From assembly GCA_024291935.2 (NCBI GenBank), contig JAGTYA010000026.1, positions 4,203,501 through 4,267,500 of the forward strand: DNA of 64,000 nt, written 5' to 3'. This document shows positions 21,318 through 31,765 of the stretch, in pieces; the stretch's first letter is position 1, and each line of letters opens with the position of its first letter. Under the pieces are notes generated by a model, which was not told the DNA's origin, did not search any database, and saw only the letters and a list, made by a program, of their open reading frames with translations. The stretch is from Okapia johnstoni (taxonomy: Eukaryota > Chordata > Mammalia > Artiodactyla > Giraffidae). A program made the position numbers and the translations under genes.

Positions 21318-22896
21318 TTCAGTTCAGTTCAGTCCCGTCCAACTCTTTGCAACCCCATGGACTGCAGCACTCTAGGCTTCCCTGTCCTTCACCATCCCTG
21401 GTGTTTGCTCACAAACTCATGTCCATCGAGTCAGTGACGCCATCCAACCATCTCATCCTTTGTTACCCCCTGCTCCTGCTGCCTTCAGTCTTTCCCAGCA
21501 TCAGGGTCTTTTCCAGTGAGTCAGTTCTTCACATCAGGTGGCCAAAGTATTGGAACTTCAGCTTCAACATCAGTCCTTCCAATGAACTCCCAGGACCGAT
21601 CTCCTTTAGGATGGACTGGTTTGATCTCCTTGCAGTCCAAGGGACTCTCAAGAGTCTTCTCCAACACCACAATTCAAAAGCATCAATTCTTCAGCGCTCA
21701 ACTTTCTTTATGGTCCAACTCTCACACCCATACATGACCACTGGAAAAACCATAGCTTTGACTAGACGGACCTTTGTTGGTAAAGTAATGTCTCTGCTTT
21801 TTAATATGCTGTCTAGATTGGTCATAACATTTCTTCCAAGGAGCAAGTGTCTTTTAATTTCATGGCTGCTGTCACCATCTGCAGTGATTTTGGAGACCCC
21901 CCAAAATAGTCTCTCACTGTTTCCATTGTTTCACCATCTATTTGCCATGAAGTGATGGGACCGGACGCCATGATCTTCGTTTTTTGAATGTTGAGTTTTA
22001 AGCCAACATTTTCACTCTTCTCTTTCACTTTCATCAAGAGGCTCTTTAGTTCTTCTTCATTTTCTACCATAAAGGTGGTGTCACCTGCATGTCTGAGGTT
22101 ATTGATATTTTTCCCAGCAATCTTGATCCAAGCTTGTGCTTCATCCAGCCCAGCATTTTGCATGATGTCCTCTGCATATAAGTTAAATAAAAGGATGACA
22201 GTATACAGCCTTGACATACTCCTTTCCCAATTTGAACAAGTCCATTGTTCCATGTCTTGTTCTAACTATTGTTTCTTGATCTGCATACAGATTTCTCAGG
22301 AGGCAGGTAAGGTGGTCTGATATTCCCATCTCTTGAAGAATTTTCCACAGTTTGTTGTGATCCATACAGTCAAAGGCTTTGACATAGTCAATAAAGCAGA
22401 AGTAGATGTTTTTCTGGAACTCTCTTGCTTTTTCGATGATCCAACAGATGTTGGCAACTTGATTTTTGGTTCCTCTGCCTTTTCTAAATCCAGCTTGAAC
22501 ATCTGGAAGTTCTCAGTTCACTTACTATTGAAGCCTCGCTTGGAGAATTTTGAGCATTACTTTGCTAGCATGTGAGATGAGTGCAGTTGTGCGGTAGTTT
22601 GAACATTTTTTTGGTATTGCCTTTCTTTGGGATTGGAATGAAAACTGACCTTTTCCAGTCCTGTCGCCAGTGCTGAGTTTTCCAAATATGCTGGCATATT
22701 GAGTGAAACACTTTCGCAGCATCATCTTTTAGGATTTGAAATAGCTCAACTGGAATTCCATCAACTCCTCTAGCTTTATTCATAGTGATGCTTCGCAAGG
22801 CCCATTTGACTATGCACTCCAGCCATCGTGGTTATCTGGGTCATTAAGATCTTTTTCGTGTAGTTGTTCTGTGTATTCTTTCCACTTCTTAGATGA
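21318..22896 (-). mobile_element. BovB LINE, about 1.6 kb, reverse, decayed RT
   Basis: The longest BovB copy here, covering the 3' half of the element. Reverse-strand frames at 22,565-22,798, 22,183-22,365 and 21,822-22,253 read consecutive parts of the reverse-transcriptase domain but are separated by frameshifts or stops. The catalytic YADD box corresponds to 22,079-22,090 and reads HAGD, with Tyr to His and Asp to Gly changes, so the enzyme would be dead even if the frame were intact. The tail is (ACTGA)n. It interrupts A+T-rich single-copy sequence. Confidence 0.94.
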
Positions 22897-23071
22897 TATT
22901 AAAAACCCAATATAGTTTAATCAATTTTGACAAGTTTGTCCATTTATTTCATCACTAATTTTTCAAAATTTAAAGCAATTGTAGAAACATTAGTTTTTCA
23001 CAGATGAATTCCATTTATAGGCTAATAGATTTGATTTTTTAAGTAAGTAACATTGGTTATATTAGAATATA

Positions 23072-23342
23072 GACCTTCCCAATCACAAAGAGTTGGACAC
23101 AACTGAGGGACTAAGCACAGCACAGCAGCTCAGAGGTAAAGAATCTGCCTGAAATGCAGAAGTCTCGGGAGATGCGGGTTCAATCCCTGGATTGGGAAGA
23201 TCTCCTCGAGGAGAAAATGGCAATCTGCTCCAGTGTTCTTGCTGGGAAAATCCCATGGACAGAGGAGCCTGGCATAGCCTTATAGTCCATGAGGTCGCAA
23301 AGAGTCAAACACGACTAAGCCACTGAGCACACACACACACAC
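23072..23342 (+). mobile_element. Bov-tA SINE with a duplicated tail module, TSD-flanked
   Basis: Perfect 13-bp direct repeats ATATTAGAATATA flank it at 23,059-23,071 and 23,343-23,355. The tRNA-like head (GACCTTCCC) is interrupted by a tail-type module (CACAAAGAGTTGGACACAACTGAGG) before resuming at CAGCTCAGAGGTAAAG. The body is otherwise normal and ends in a (CA)n tail. The insert therefore has a chimeric structure but arrived as one unit. Confidence 0.9.
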
Positions 23343-23601
23343 ATATTAGAATATATGCTTTCTTTTTAGGATTTAAAGGGACTAGTTTTGTCTAAAGCAA
23401 TTGTTGAGTGGATAAACTAAGGATGACTTTAGTTTTCCTTTAAACTCTTCCCGATTCAGATTGGAATAAAATGAAATCTGAAGGTAAAAAAAAAAAAAAG
23501 GTTGAGCCTGCTCCTAAAGTTTCACAGTTTTTTAAGATTCTTTTGGCTACTCTCTTACCACGTCTTTCTGTCTAGCTTTTAGAGTCGGTTTCTTGATACC
23601 T

Positions 23602-23800
23602 GGTTTCCCTGGAGGCTCAGCAGTAAAGAATCCACCTCTCAATGCAGGAGACATGGATTCGATCCCTGGGTTGGGAAGATCCCCTGGAGAAGGAAATGGC
23701 AACCCACTGCAGTACTCTTGCCTGGGAAATCCCATGAACAGAAGAGCCTGGCGGGATACAGTCCATGAGGTCACAAAGAGATGGACACGACTGAGCACAC
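23602..23800 (+). mobile_element. Bov-tA SINE
   Basis: TGGTTTCCCTGGAGGCTCAGCAG through GATGGACACGACTGAGCACACATG; near-complete sense copy. The B-box-like GATTCGATCCCTGG is kept. Confidence 0.93.
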
Positions 23801-23805
23801 ATGTT

Positions 23806-23890
23806 GAATCTACAGATCAAATTTAGAGGAACTGACATCTTGACAATATTGGGTCTTCCCATCCATAAACATGGAATACTTCTTCCATCA
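23806..23890 (-). mobile_element. Small L1 fragment
   Basis: ACAGATCAAATTTAGAGGAACTGACATCTTGACAATATTGGGTCTTCC is a familiar stretch of L1 in reverse orientation. About 85 bp, flush with the Bov-tA tail. Confidence 0.65.
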
Positions 23891-25345
23891 GCCCTCCACC
23901 CTGAGTTTCTCCTTCAGCAATCTGGGGACCTGAGGCTTTGTACTTCTACCTCATGCCCAGGTGACCCCCACTTTGAGAACTGCTCTCCTAGACCCCTGCC
24001 TGGCTTGGGAGTTGGAGCCATTCTAAAGACTGGGAACCTTCTGGGCTGGGCCTCGGGGTACCAGAGGGAGCTTTGGTTCCCATGCAAATCACAGCAGGCT
24101 GGTTCTGCTGGAATTTGCATGCTAACAGCTGACTCTTTCAGATTTTTAATCTCCATCAGGTAAACAGTGGGTGCCAGGAATTCACAGGTGTGGAGGTTCA
24201 AGGAGACACTGCCACTTGCAGGAAAGGGCTTTTTCTCTAAGTATCCGATTCCTCAATTTCCTGGGTGAATTTCTTGCCTCTCCCCTCCCCCAATAAATAC
24301 CTCCCAGGAAATCTCAGAAAATCAACTCCAGGTCTAAAACTAGCAGGGCGTGAAGGTGGCCTCTGGCTGACCCCAAGGTGAGTCCAGCTGGGTGGGACTG
24401 AGCAGTCAGAGGATCCTTGGAGGACAGAAGTTGACCCTGCGAGCAGAGGGTGGGCACACAGGACACCCCACTTCCCTTCCTAGAGGAGATGAAGGCCAGC
24501 CTGGGGAAGGGCCAGGCCTCCCAGGAGGAAGGAACAGCCTGGGCAGGACTCAGAGGTCGGCACCAGGCCTCCACGTGGTCAGGCAGTTGACTCTTGGTGG
24601 CTGCCCTCCTGCCTGCAACTCCAGCTCCTGGTGCTCACTCAAACCTCCCTTCCCCTCCTCCTGGGCCAACCCTCCAAGGTGCCCCCTCGCTGGTGCCAGC
24701 CACGCAGAACCCCCACCAGGAATGCTCAGCAACGTGAGTAGGAGTCCCACAGGATAGTGGCTCTGGCCCATCTCCCTGGCCGGGAGGATGAGAAGGCGGG
24801 GAAGCTTGGCTTCAGTCTCTGTGGGCATTCTGACAGTTCTCTCTGCTTCCCAGAGTCTGCAGAGGCTCAGAGTCCTCATGGGGCCAGCCAGAGCCTGCTC
24901 TAGAGGAGCAGGGATGCCCAAGAGGGAGGGGTGGGTGGCCATGGCTTCAGAATGCAGGAACACAGTCACTGGGATTGTTGTTGGGATTGGGGTTTCTGGT
25001 CAGGGCACTCCGAGGGCCAGAGTTGTTTCCATGGACCCTAGACCCAGCCCTGTGGGCCTGCAGATACCACAGGCTAGCCCTTGTAGCCAGCAGATGGGCC
25101 GTCCTGGAGACCCTAGGCCCCTAGCCCCAAGCCTTCTCCCAGCACTGGGGCTCCGGTGCCCCCAAAGTCCAGCAGCACCTCTGAGCCCAGATCCCGACGC
25201 TGGGAGTGGGGAGGACTATGGAGATGCACACGGCCCGGTCTGGGGCTGCCGAGGGCCCCTCGTCAGCACGCCCACAGAGTTTTTGTAAACGGGCAAGAAC
25301 CACTCTTTGCTAAACGTCCACCCGCAGCCAGGAATCAAGTGGCCG
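23891..25345. other. Single-copy DNA with one weak exon-like segment
   Basis: No repeats recognised. A pyrimidine tract ending in CTCCCAG (24,307) and a strong donor CCAAG|GTGAGTCC (24,377/24,378) bracket 70 bp with one open frame. The upstream tract contains an AATAAATA interruption, so I rate it weak. Longer frames at 24,788-25,288 and elsewhere have no domain. Confidence 0.3.
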
Positions 25346-25349
25346 GGGG

Positions 25350-25475
25350 CCTGGTCTTCAAGTGCACATAGGTTCAAATCCTAGCCACGCCGCCCAACAG
25401 CCGTGTGGCCCTGGGCTTCCCCGGGCCTTTCTAGGTTCTGGAAATCGGGATGAGGACCTGTGCCCTGGGCTGCGG
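25350..25475 (+). repeat. MIR SINE fragment
   Basis: AGGTTCAAATCCTAGCCACGCC followed by CCGTGTGGCCCTGGGC is the MIR core in sense orientation. Confidence 0.7.
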
Positions 25476-25929
25476 CGAAAGTCACAGAGCTTGCAGAGCC
25501 ACATGCCTGCATCAGGGCAAGGCCTGGAGTCAGGGATCCTGTCACTGCCAGTTCCATTCTGGGGTCCTGGGCACCCAGCTGGGGAGCATCACAGAGCAGG
25601 TGCTTGGGAAGTTCGAGAGAGGCCTGGCTCAGCTTTTCCAAAGCCGTGCAAGCCCACGGCCACCACTGGCCTTCAAAGTGGGGACCTCAGTGCGGCTTTG
25701 GCCTCTCTGTGACCTGGCCCGAGACCAGGCAGGTCCGCCACAGGCCCCGGCACACAGGCTGCTCACCAGCATCAGCAGGGGGTGGACACTTGTGTACAAG
25801 TGTCCTGCCTGCTTTGTCCCTGTGTCCTCTGCAGCACCCACCTGCCTCCGCCTGAGCCTGGAGTCCTCTCCACAGACCCACTGCTCTGCAAACAGGCATC
25901 TGGATGGTCCCCTCGGGCTGCCTTTCAAA
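25476..25929. other. GC-rich single-copy DNA, no gene seen
   Basis: Open frames of 130-220 codons cross this stretch in two + frames and one − frame, and run on into the neighbouring LTR. That argues against a real gene. Confidence 0.4.
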
Positions 25930-26285
25930 AGGTCCCATGGACTGGGTGGCTTGAATGACAGAAACTTATTCTCTCCAGTCCTGGAGGCTGGAACCCCAGA
26001 CCCGGGTGTGGGCGGGGCTGGTCCTCCTGAGGCCTCTCTCCTGGCCGTGCGGACGGCCATCTCCTCCCCATGTCCTCACAGGGTCGTCCCTCTGAGTCTG
26101 TCTATGTCCTGACCTCCTCTTCCTATAAGGACACCAGTCCTATAAGATTAAGACCACCCTAGTGACCTCATTTTACCTTAATTACATCTTTAAAGGCCTG
26201 TTCTCCAAATACGATCACATACTGATCTGTTGGGAGTTAGGACCTCAATATAGGGTTTGGGGGGCTACAACTGAGCACATAGCAG
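25930..26285 (-). mobile_element. Solitary MaLR LTR, reverse
   Basis: GACTGGGTGGCTTGAATGACAGAAAC, CCTGGAGGCTGGAACCCC, GTCCTCACAGGGTCGTCCC, TTATAAG-like and ACCTTAATTACATC words, in order, make a near-complete reverse MaLR LTR (about 355 bp). It is the same broad class as 17,030-17,378 but in opposite orientation and distinctly diverged. Confidence 0.75.
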
Positions 26286-26944
26286 CATCTGTCTCCAGGA
26301 GCCTGTGAAAGACACGTGTGTAATGGGAGAGGAGGCCCAGTGCCCGCTTGCCCCCACTCACTGTAGCTGGACCAGTGGGCTTTGCTCCTTCCTTCCTCTT
26401 TTCTCAAGAAAGCAAAGCCTGGTGTTCCCAGGAGGCCTCGGGGTTGGATGCCCAGTGTTTCTGGTTGTGTAACATCCCGTCTGGGGACTGGAGGTCAGCC
26501 CAGCTGGGTATACACCCAGTGAGGCCAGGATCCCAGCCAAGGTGCACCCATGGGTGATGCTACCCGTGTTTTCTGGGTGAGACCCCTGCCCCATCCATCC
26601 CATGGAACCTGTGGGTTCCTCTCTGGGAAGCACCACATCCTGCTGGCAAGGTGTGGCATCTGTGGGCAGAGGGGAGCCGTGTGATGGTGCAGCTCTCATA
26701 ATGCGGGGGAAGGTCAGCAGAGGAGACGCAGACAGAGAGCCTGGTGTGTCCCCACCACCATCCATTGTCTTGCCCTCAAGCGGCCAAAGGCAGCAACTGC
26801 CAGCACCTACTGGTGACCACTTCCCATCCTCGAACGGTATGTGCTTCTTAGGGTTTATTGATTTATGTAAAACTACTTGCCCTCGCTCCATGCAGCCCCA
26901 ATTTGAGCTCACAGGGTTTCTTTATCTCCATTTTCACGGCTTTG

Positions 26945-27582
26945 TTGTGTTGTTGTTCGGTCGTTAAGTAGTATCTGACGCTTTGGGACCTCATGGACTG
27001 CAGCATGCCAGGATCCTCTGTCCTCCACTATCTCCAGAGTTTGCTCAAATTCATGTCCATTGAGTTGGTGATGCCATCCAACTATCTCATCCTCTATCGC
27101 CCCCTTCTCCTCTTGCCCTCAATCTTTCCCAGTGTCAGGTTCCTTTCCAATGAGCCCAGCTCTTTGCATCAAGTGACCAAAGTATTGGAGCTTCAGTTTC
27201 AGTCCTTCCAAAGAATATTCTGAGTTGATCTCCTTTAGGATTGACTGGTTTGATCTCCTTGCATTCCAAGGGACTCTCAAGAGTCTTCTCCAGCACAATT
27301 CAAAAGTATCAATTCTTTGGCACTCAGCCTTCTTGATGGTCCAACAATCACATCCGTATATGACTACTGGAAAAACTATGGCTTTACTATAGCTTTTTAT
27401 GGACCTTTGTTGGCAAAGTGATGTCTCTGCTTTTTAATATGCTATCTAGATTTGTCATAGTTTTCCTTCCAAAGAGGAAGTGTCTTATAATTTCATGGTT
27501 GCAGTCACTAGCTTCAGTTATTTTGGAGCTCAAGAAAATAAAATCTGTCACTGCTTCCACTTTTTCCCCTTCTATTTCCACT
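26945..27582 (-). mobile_element. BovB LINE 3' end, reverse
   Basis: Starts at TTGTTGTTCGGTCGTTAAG, the complement of an (AAC)n tail, and extends through the region downstream of the RT core. It contains several indels. A reverse open frame at 27,387-27,659 starts outside and drifts into BovB, so it is not a gene. Confidence 0.92.
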
Positions 27583-27617
27583 GCTACTCTCCCACCAAAT
27601 CTCACCCTCCATATATC

Positions 27618-27664
27618 TCTCTCAATTTCTCCCTCTCTCTCTCCTTCACACACACACACACATA
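27618..27664 (+). repeat. CT-CA compound microsatellite
   Basis: TCTCTC runs followed by (CA)n, about 47 bp, beyond the 5'-truncation point of the reverse BovB copy. Confidence 0.8.
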
Positions 27665-28054
27665 CAATTTACAAGTCCCTGATTTCCTATTGAGTAGAAA
27701 CAGAAGTCTGAAAATCCATGATTACTTTTTGTAAAGTAAGAGTCACGAGGCTATGACTGAGGGCCCACCGAAAGTGGGTGTATGAGCACTGAGCCTTTGG
27801 GGGAACCTCGTGCTCTCTTTGCTCCCTTCTTGTCTGGAAAGCTGACGTTCTCAGAGCTAGGGCTTGGTGCCTCTCCTAACTGCTCCATCTCCCTTTATCT
27901 CCTGCTTGGCCCAGCTCCTAGCTAAACTAATCTTCACTCCAAGTTCTGAGTTTAGTGAGGACTTGATCAGCCACAATTCAGCTATTACAACACCTCCTCA
28001 CCTCTTGTCCAGCTCACACTGCACACCAAGGTAGCCATTGTATTCTGTCCACAG

Positions 28055-28205
28055 CAGAAATCAGACCAAACCCACATGCTTAAGACCCTTCAGTAGTTCC
28101 TGCTGCTTGGAGGATATACTCCAGCTCCTTAGGCTAACTCTCAAGGTTTTTCATGGTTCAACTCTGGTTCCAACTAAGATACTGACAGCAGTGCCAGGTT
28201 GTGGG
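28055..28205 (+). mobile_element. L2 LINE fragment
   Basis: CATGCTTAAGACCCTTCAGTAGTTCC and CTCAAGGTTTTTCATGGTTCAA resemble the L2 3' end in sense orientation, diverged. Confidence 0.55.
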
Positions 28206-29145
28206 TTGTTTCCCATACCAAACAATTCTTGGACACGAGCTGGGATTCCTATAATTCCACTCATTCTGACACTACCAGCCTGGAGATAGTACAGACCCTA
28301 CAGTTACGGGCTCACCCACAAGAGCCCCCAATTCCACTTAGACGCCAGTAGCAAATCCAGGTCACCATCCGTGCTTCTGACCCACTAGCTACAGTTTAGG
28401 GATTCCAGCGACTCTCTCCTTGGGTTCAATTATTTTGTATAGCAGTTCACAGGACTCAGAGAAACATTTTACCTACTAGTTCACACACACAAACACACAC
28501 ACACAGTCACTCAGTCGTGTCTGACTCTTTTCGAGCCCATGAACTGTAGCCCACCAGGCTCCTCTGTCCATGGGATTTTCCAGGCAAGAATATTGGAGTG
28601 GGTTGCCATTCTCTTCTCCAGGGGATCTTTCCGACCCAGGGATCGAACCCAGGTCTCTCGCATTGCAGACGGATTCTTCACCAGCTGAGCCACCAGGTTT
28701 ATTACAAAAGGACGTAACTCAAGAACACAGAGATGGAGGAGAGGCACAAGGCAAGGTCTGAGGAGGGGTTCAGAGCTCCCACACCACTGCCCTCCTCAAA
28801 TCTGCACATGTTCACCAACCTGGAAGCTCCCAGAACCCTGTCCTTTTTGGGTTTTTTGGAGGATTTATTATACACGCACAATTGGTTAAATCGTTGGTGA
28901 TTTGTGATGGGTTCAACCTCCCTGGTGGTGGGGCTGAAAATTTCCTTCTCTGATGTGTGTGGTTGTTTCTCCTAGCAACCAGCCTCCATCCTTAGGTAGT
29001 TTCCAAAACTCACATTATTAACATAACAAAAGACACCTTTATGCTCTCTTCACAGGAAATTCCAAGGCGTTTAGGGTCTCTGTGCCAGGAATGGGGACTA
29101 AGACCAAATATATATTTCTTATTAAAAATCATAATATCACACTTG
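28206..29145 (-). mobile_element. ERVL-type LTR, reverse, split by a Bov-tA
   Basis: Reading in reverse from TGTGATATTATGATTTTTAA (about 29,139) it passes the complement of AAATTCCAAGGCGTTTAGG, of GGTTGTTTCTCCTAGCAACC, and of GCAGTTCACAGGACTCAG. It continues past the SINE to about 28,210. This long LTR-like unit occurs widely in mammals. I assign it to ERVL-class LTRs with moderate confidence. No retroviral coding sequence is present. Confidence 0.55.
28484..28698 (-). mobile_element. Bov-tA SINE with CA-repeat tail, reverse
   Basis: A (CA)n stretch at 28,484-28,505 is the tail. The body runs from AGTCACTCAGTCGTGTCTGAC to GCTGAGCCACCAGG. It interrupts the LTR between 'ctactagtt' and 'ttattacaaaagg', which rejoin to the normal LTR text. 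Confidence 0.92.
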
Positions 29146-29399
29146 GCCAGACCTCAATTCTGCCTAACCAGCCCTTTGGGCAATCATGCCCATCTCTGCC
29201 CTGGATGTAGAATGTTCTCCAACTTCTCCGGTGTGGGAGACCCTGGCACATGCGCCCCTGTTAATAAACGGAGCGTCGTGGCGCACTGTGTCTTGTGCAT
29301 TGATGCCACTCCCAGTGCAAACCCCTTTCAGTCTGTGAGATTCAAGAGATGCAAAAGATGTTCCCCAGACCCAGAGTGGTCAATCAGCATTTCTTAGCC
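29146..29399. other. Single-copy DNA, nothing recognised
   Basis: No repeat or gene signal seen. Confidence 0.4.
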
Positions 29400-29760
29400 C
29401 CCTGGCTATTGTGGCTGAATCAGAAATGGGTATGTGACCCCAATCAAATCCACGTGAGCCCATCCAGGAATTACAGCCTTCTCAGAGGAAGGCAGAAATG
29501 AGAAATGGAGAAAGTGAGATTGAGATCTGATGATAGCATTTGAGCCTCTGGATCCAGCCATTCCTGAAGCTGAAATCTCTGGGCTTCTCAACACATGCAT
29601 AAGCCACCTACACTCAGAAAGACTCCTGTCCAATAGAGATACGAAATGTGAGTACAGCTCCCTGGTCTTTGGAGAGACTGACACCTGGACGGACATTATG
29701 AATCCATCTGGGCGCTCTGTCCTCCCCCAGCTTAGCACGAGCACGGACAGCCTGGACCAA
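29400..29760 (+). repeat. Old LTR-like interspersed repeat, family uncertain
   Basis: GGGTATGTGACCCCAATCAAATCC followed further down by GAGCCTCTGGATCCAGCCATTCCTGAAGC are phrases that recur in ancient mammalian LTR-like repeats. I cannot name the family safely. Ends are not defined. Confidence 0.4.
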
Positions 29761-29929
29761 TGGGTCTAAGATGTAACGAGCTCCCATGAGCTCAAGCATT
29801 GCCATGCGTGTGCTTTAATCATTTGATTGGCCCCCTCGTTGGGCACCAACGGTGAACTTGGGAGGATCTGACCCCTTCCTATCGGCCTGTGTTCATGCTT
29901 CTCAGGGTGTTCTTCCTCCTGGGTGATCT

Positions 29930-30860
29930 CCAAGGGGTGCTGAGCAGTCCCACCAGCCCGCTCCTTCCCGCGGCCCTTCCCCTACAACTGGCTCTGGGAG
30001 CGACTCCAGCCTCTGTGAATTTCTTCTCCGCGTCCGAGCTGCTGCACACAGAGCCAAGTCGGAGCTTGCGGCTCTGAAGACACTGGGAGGGGCCGGGCCG
30101 CCCGCTTTCTCATTCTTCGTCAGGGTGTGCCTGGCCTCAGACCCGGGAGAGACAATTCGCTTTCGGTGGGGGCTCTGCCAGGAGGAGCGCCGGGGCTGGA
30201 GCGGGAGCTGGGTCCCGGGGGTCAGCCCCCCGCCCCACGTCTGAGACGAGGGAAGGGCAGTCCCAGGACACGGGCTCCAGCGGAGGAATAGCGCGAACAC
30301 GACTTTTGACAATGGGGCTTTGATCTGCCTAATGTCACAAGACAGCCGGGGACAGACGCCAGGCCCCGGGTGCCTCCCGGTTCCCACAGGAGATGCCCTG
30401 CGCAGGTATTCACACGGGCAAATTCTTGGCAGGCCCGGCCCCTGGGTCCGTGCCCGTCACAGACACAGCACAGCAATTAGGTTTTGGAAGATGGTGGATG
30501 AGGCTTCAGCCCGCAGCCCGAAGGTGGCGTCGGAGGGAGGGGGCAAGGCCAGCCGCAGCAGGAGCGGGTGCCTGCCTGGTGTGGACAAGGGTGAGTGCGA
30601 GGAATGCCTGTGGTCAGGGCAGCCGGCCGGCCGCGGAGACAGGGCTGGCACCCTCGACAATACACATTCTGTCCCCAGCTGGCGGTGACCTTCGCCAAAA
30701 CCCTCGATGAATGCGCCACGCCGCTCCCAGGCGCGTCCAAGCCGCCGGCGCTGGAAACACATGAAGAGGCCGCGCCGTGGGGAGCGTTCACAGGACGTGT
30801 TGTAACTCGGGTGCCCACGAGGGCTGCCCTGGGGCTCGGGCCAGGCTGGTGGGGCTGCCA
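29930..30860. other. CpG-rich block
   Basis: CpG is clearly more frequent here than in the flanking 10 kb (clusters such as GCCGGGCCGCCCGC near 30,092 and GAGCGCCGGGGCTGGAGCGGG near 30,185). This could be a CpG island with promoter activity or a GC-rich conserved element. I see no TATA box and no clear transcript start. It contains an exon-like segment at 30,491. Confidence 0.4.
30491..30590 (+). other. Candidate first-exon-like segment
   Basis: An ATG in strong initiation context (AAGATGG, 30,491) opens a frame that reaches a strong splice donor, ACAAGG|GTGAGTGC, at 30,590/30,591. The peptide begins MVDEASARSPKVASEGGGKA and is Ser/Gly/Arg-rich. It lies in a CpG-rich block, as first exons often do. 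The frame is also open upstream to 30,320 and beyond the donor to 30,688, so openness alone proves little. No downstream exon is identified. Confidence 0.2.
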
Positions 30861-31234
30861 GGGGCCGGTCCTCCGGGCTGTCAGGATGCATTATCTCCAC
30901 CTGTGCTCAGGAAACAATGGCCTCACCTGTAACTCGCTCCCATCCCGGGGTGGATGAAAGGCCCGCGCCTCCTGCCAGCGGCTCTGGTTTCCCGCCCGCT
31001 CCCCTGGGAAGGAAGCAGCAAGAAGTGCCCGGAGCCCGGAGAGATAGCGGCTGGAGGGAGGAGACCGCCCGAGTGCTTCCTGCTCTGGCCTCCAGACCAC
31101 TGCGAGCGTGGGCAGCTGACCTCAGGCCTGCTGCGGACGAAATCTCCATTAGCCTCTGTGTCCTCTGTCTTGGCCTCTGACAGCGGTGGCATCAGCCCGG
31201 CGATGGCATAGACATGGCTTCATATTAACAAGCA
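30861..31234. other. GC-rich single-copy DNA, no gene seen
   Basis: Short frames open in nearly all six readings because stops are rare; none stands out. Confidence 0.4.
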
Positions 31235-31390
31235 CCAAGATGCATTTGCTGGATGCCATGCTGTGCGTCACAGAGCACTCACTCATTTAAGTCACAAGAG
31301 CAGCTGCCACCAGCACTGCCTGCTTCACATCTGGGGAAACTGAGGCCCCAGCGGGTAACAAACTGCCTTGGCTGTGAACCTGGGCTTCTG
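31235..31390 (-). repeat. MIR SINE fragment
   Basis: TTCACATCTGGGGAAACTGAGGCCCC and TGTGAACCTGGGCTTCTGG mark a reverse MIR. Confidence 0.75.
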
Positions 31391-31644
31391 GTAGTCCCGT
31401 CCACACAGGTCCCCTTGGTGATACCTGAAGGGATTCCCGGAACACACTTCTGTGTTCACGCCCTTCCCACCACACATACACCCCCCAACCCCCTGGGGCA
31501 GGGACCCTCACTCCTGGCCCAAATGACTGTCAAATCAGTAAGAAAGCAACTGGGTGAAACAGGCACCATTTCTTGATCTTTTCCCCAGGCTGGGGACGTC
31601 CCAAAGGCTTCCACACAGGACCTCAGCTTCCTCTCCGAACATCC

Positions 31645-31765
31645 CAACTTGGGGAGGCAGGATCACCATCCCCATTTTACAGAGCAGGAAACTGAGGGTG
31701 AGAGTGATTAGGTAGCTGACTGAGGCCCACCCAGCTCATCAGTGGTGGTGATGGATTTCCACGTC
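31645..31765 (-). repeat. MIR SINE fragment
   Basis: CCATTTTACAGAGCAGGAAACTGAGGG followed by CACCCAGCTCATCAGTGG; reverse MIR core. Confidence 0.75.

Noticed and set aside
24788..25288. 166-codon open frame
   Set aside because: No domain or exon signals, and a biased composition expected from GC-rich sequence.
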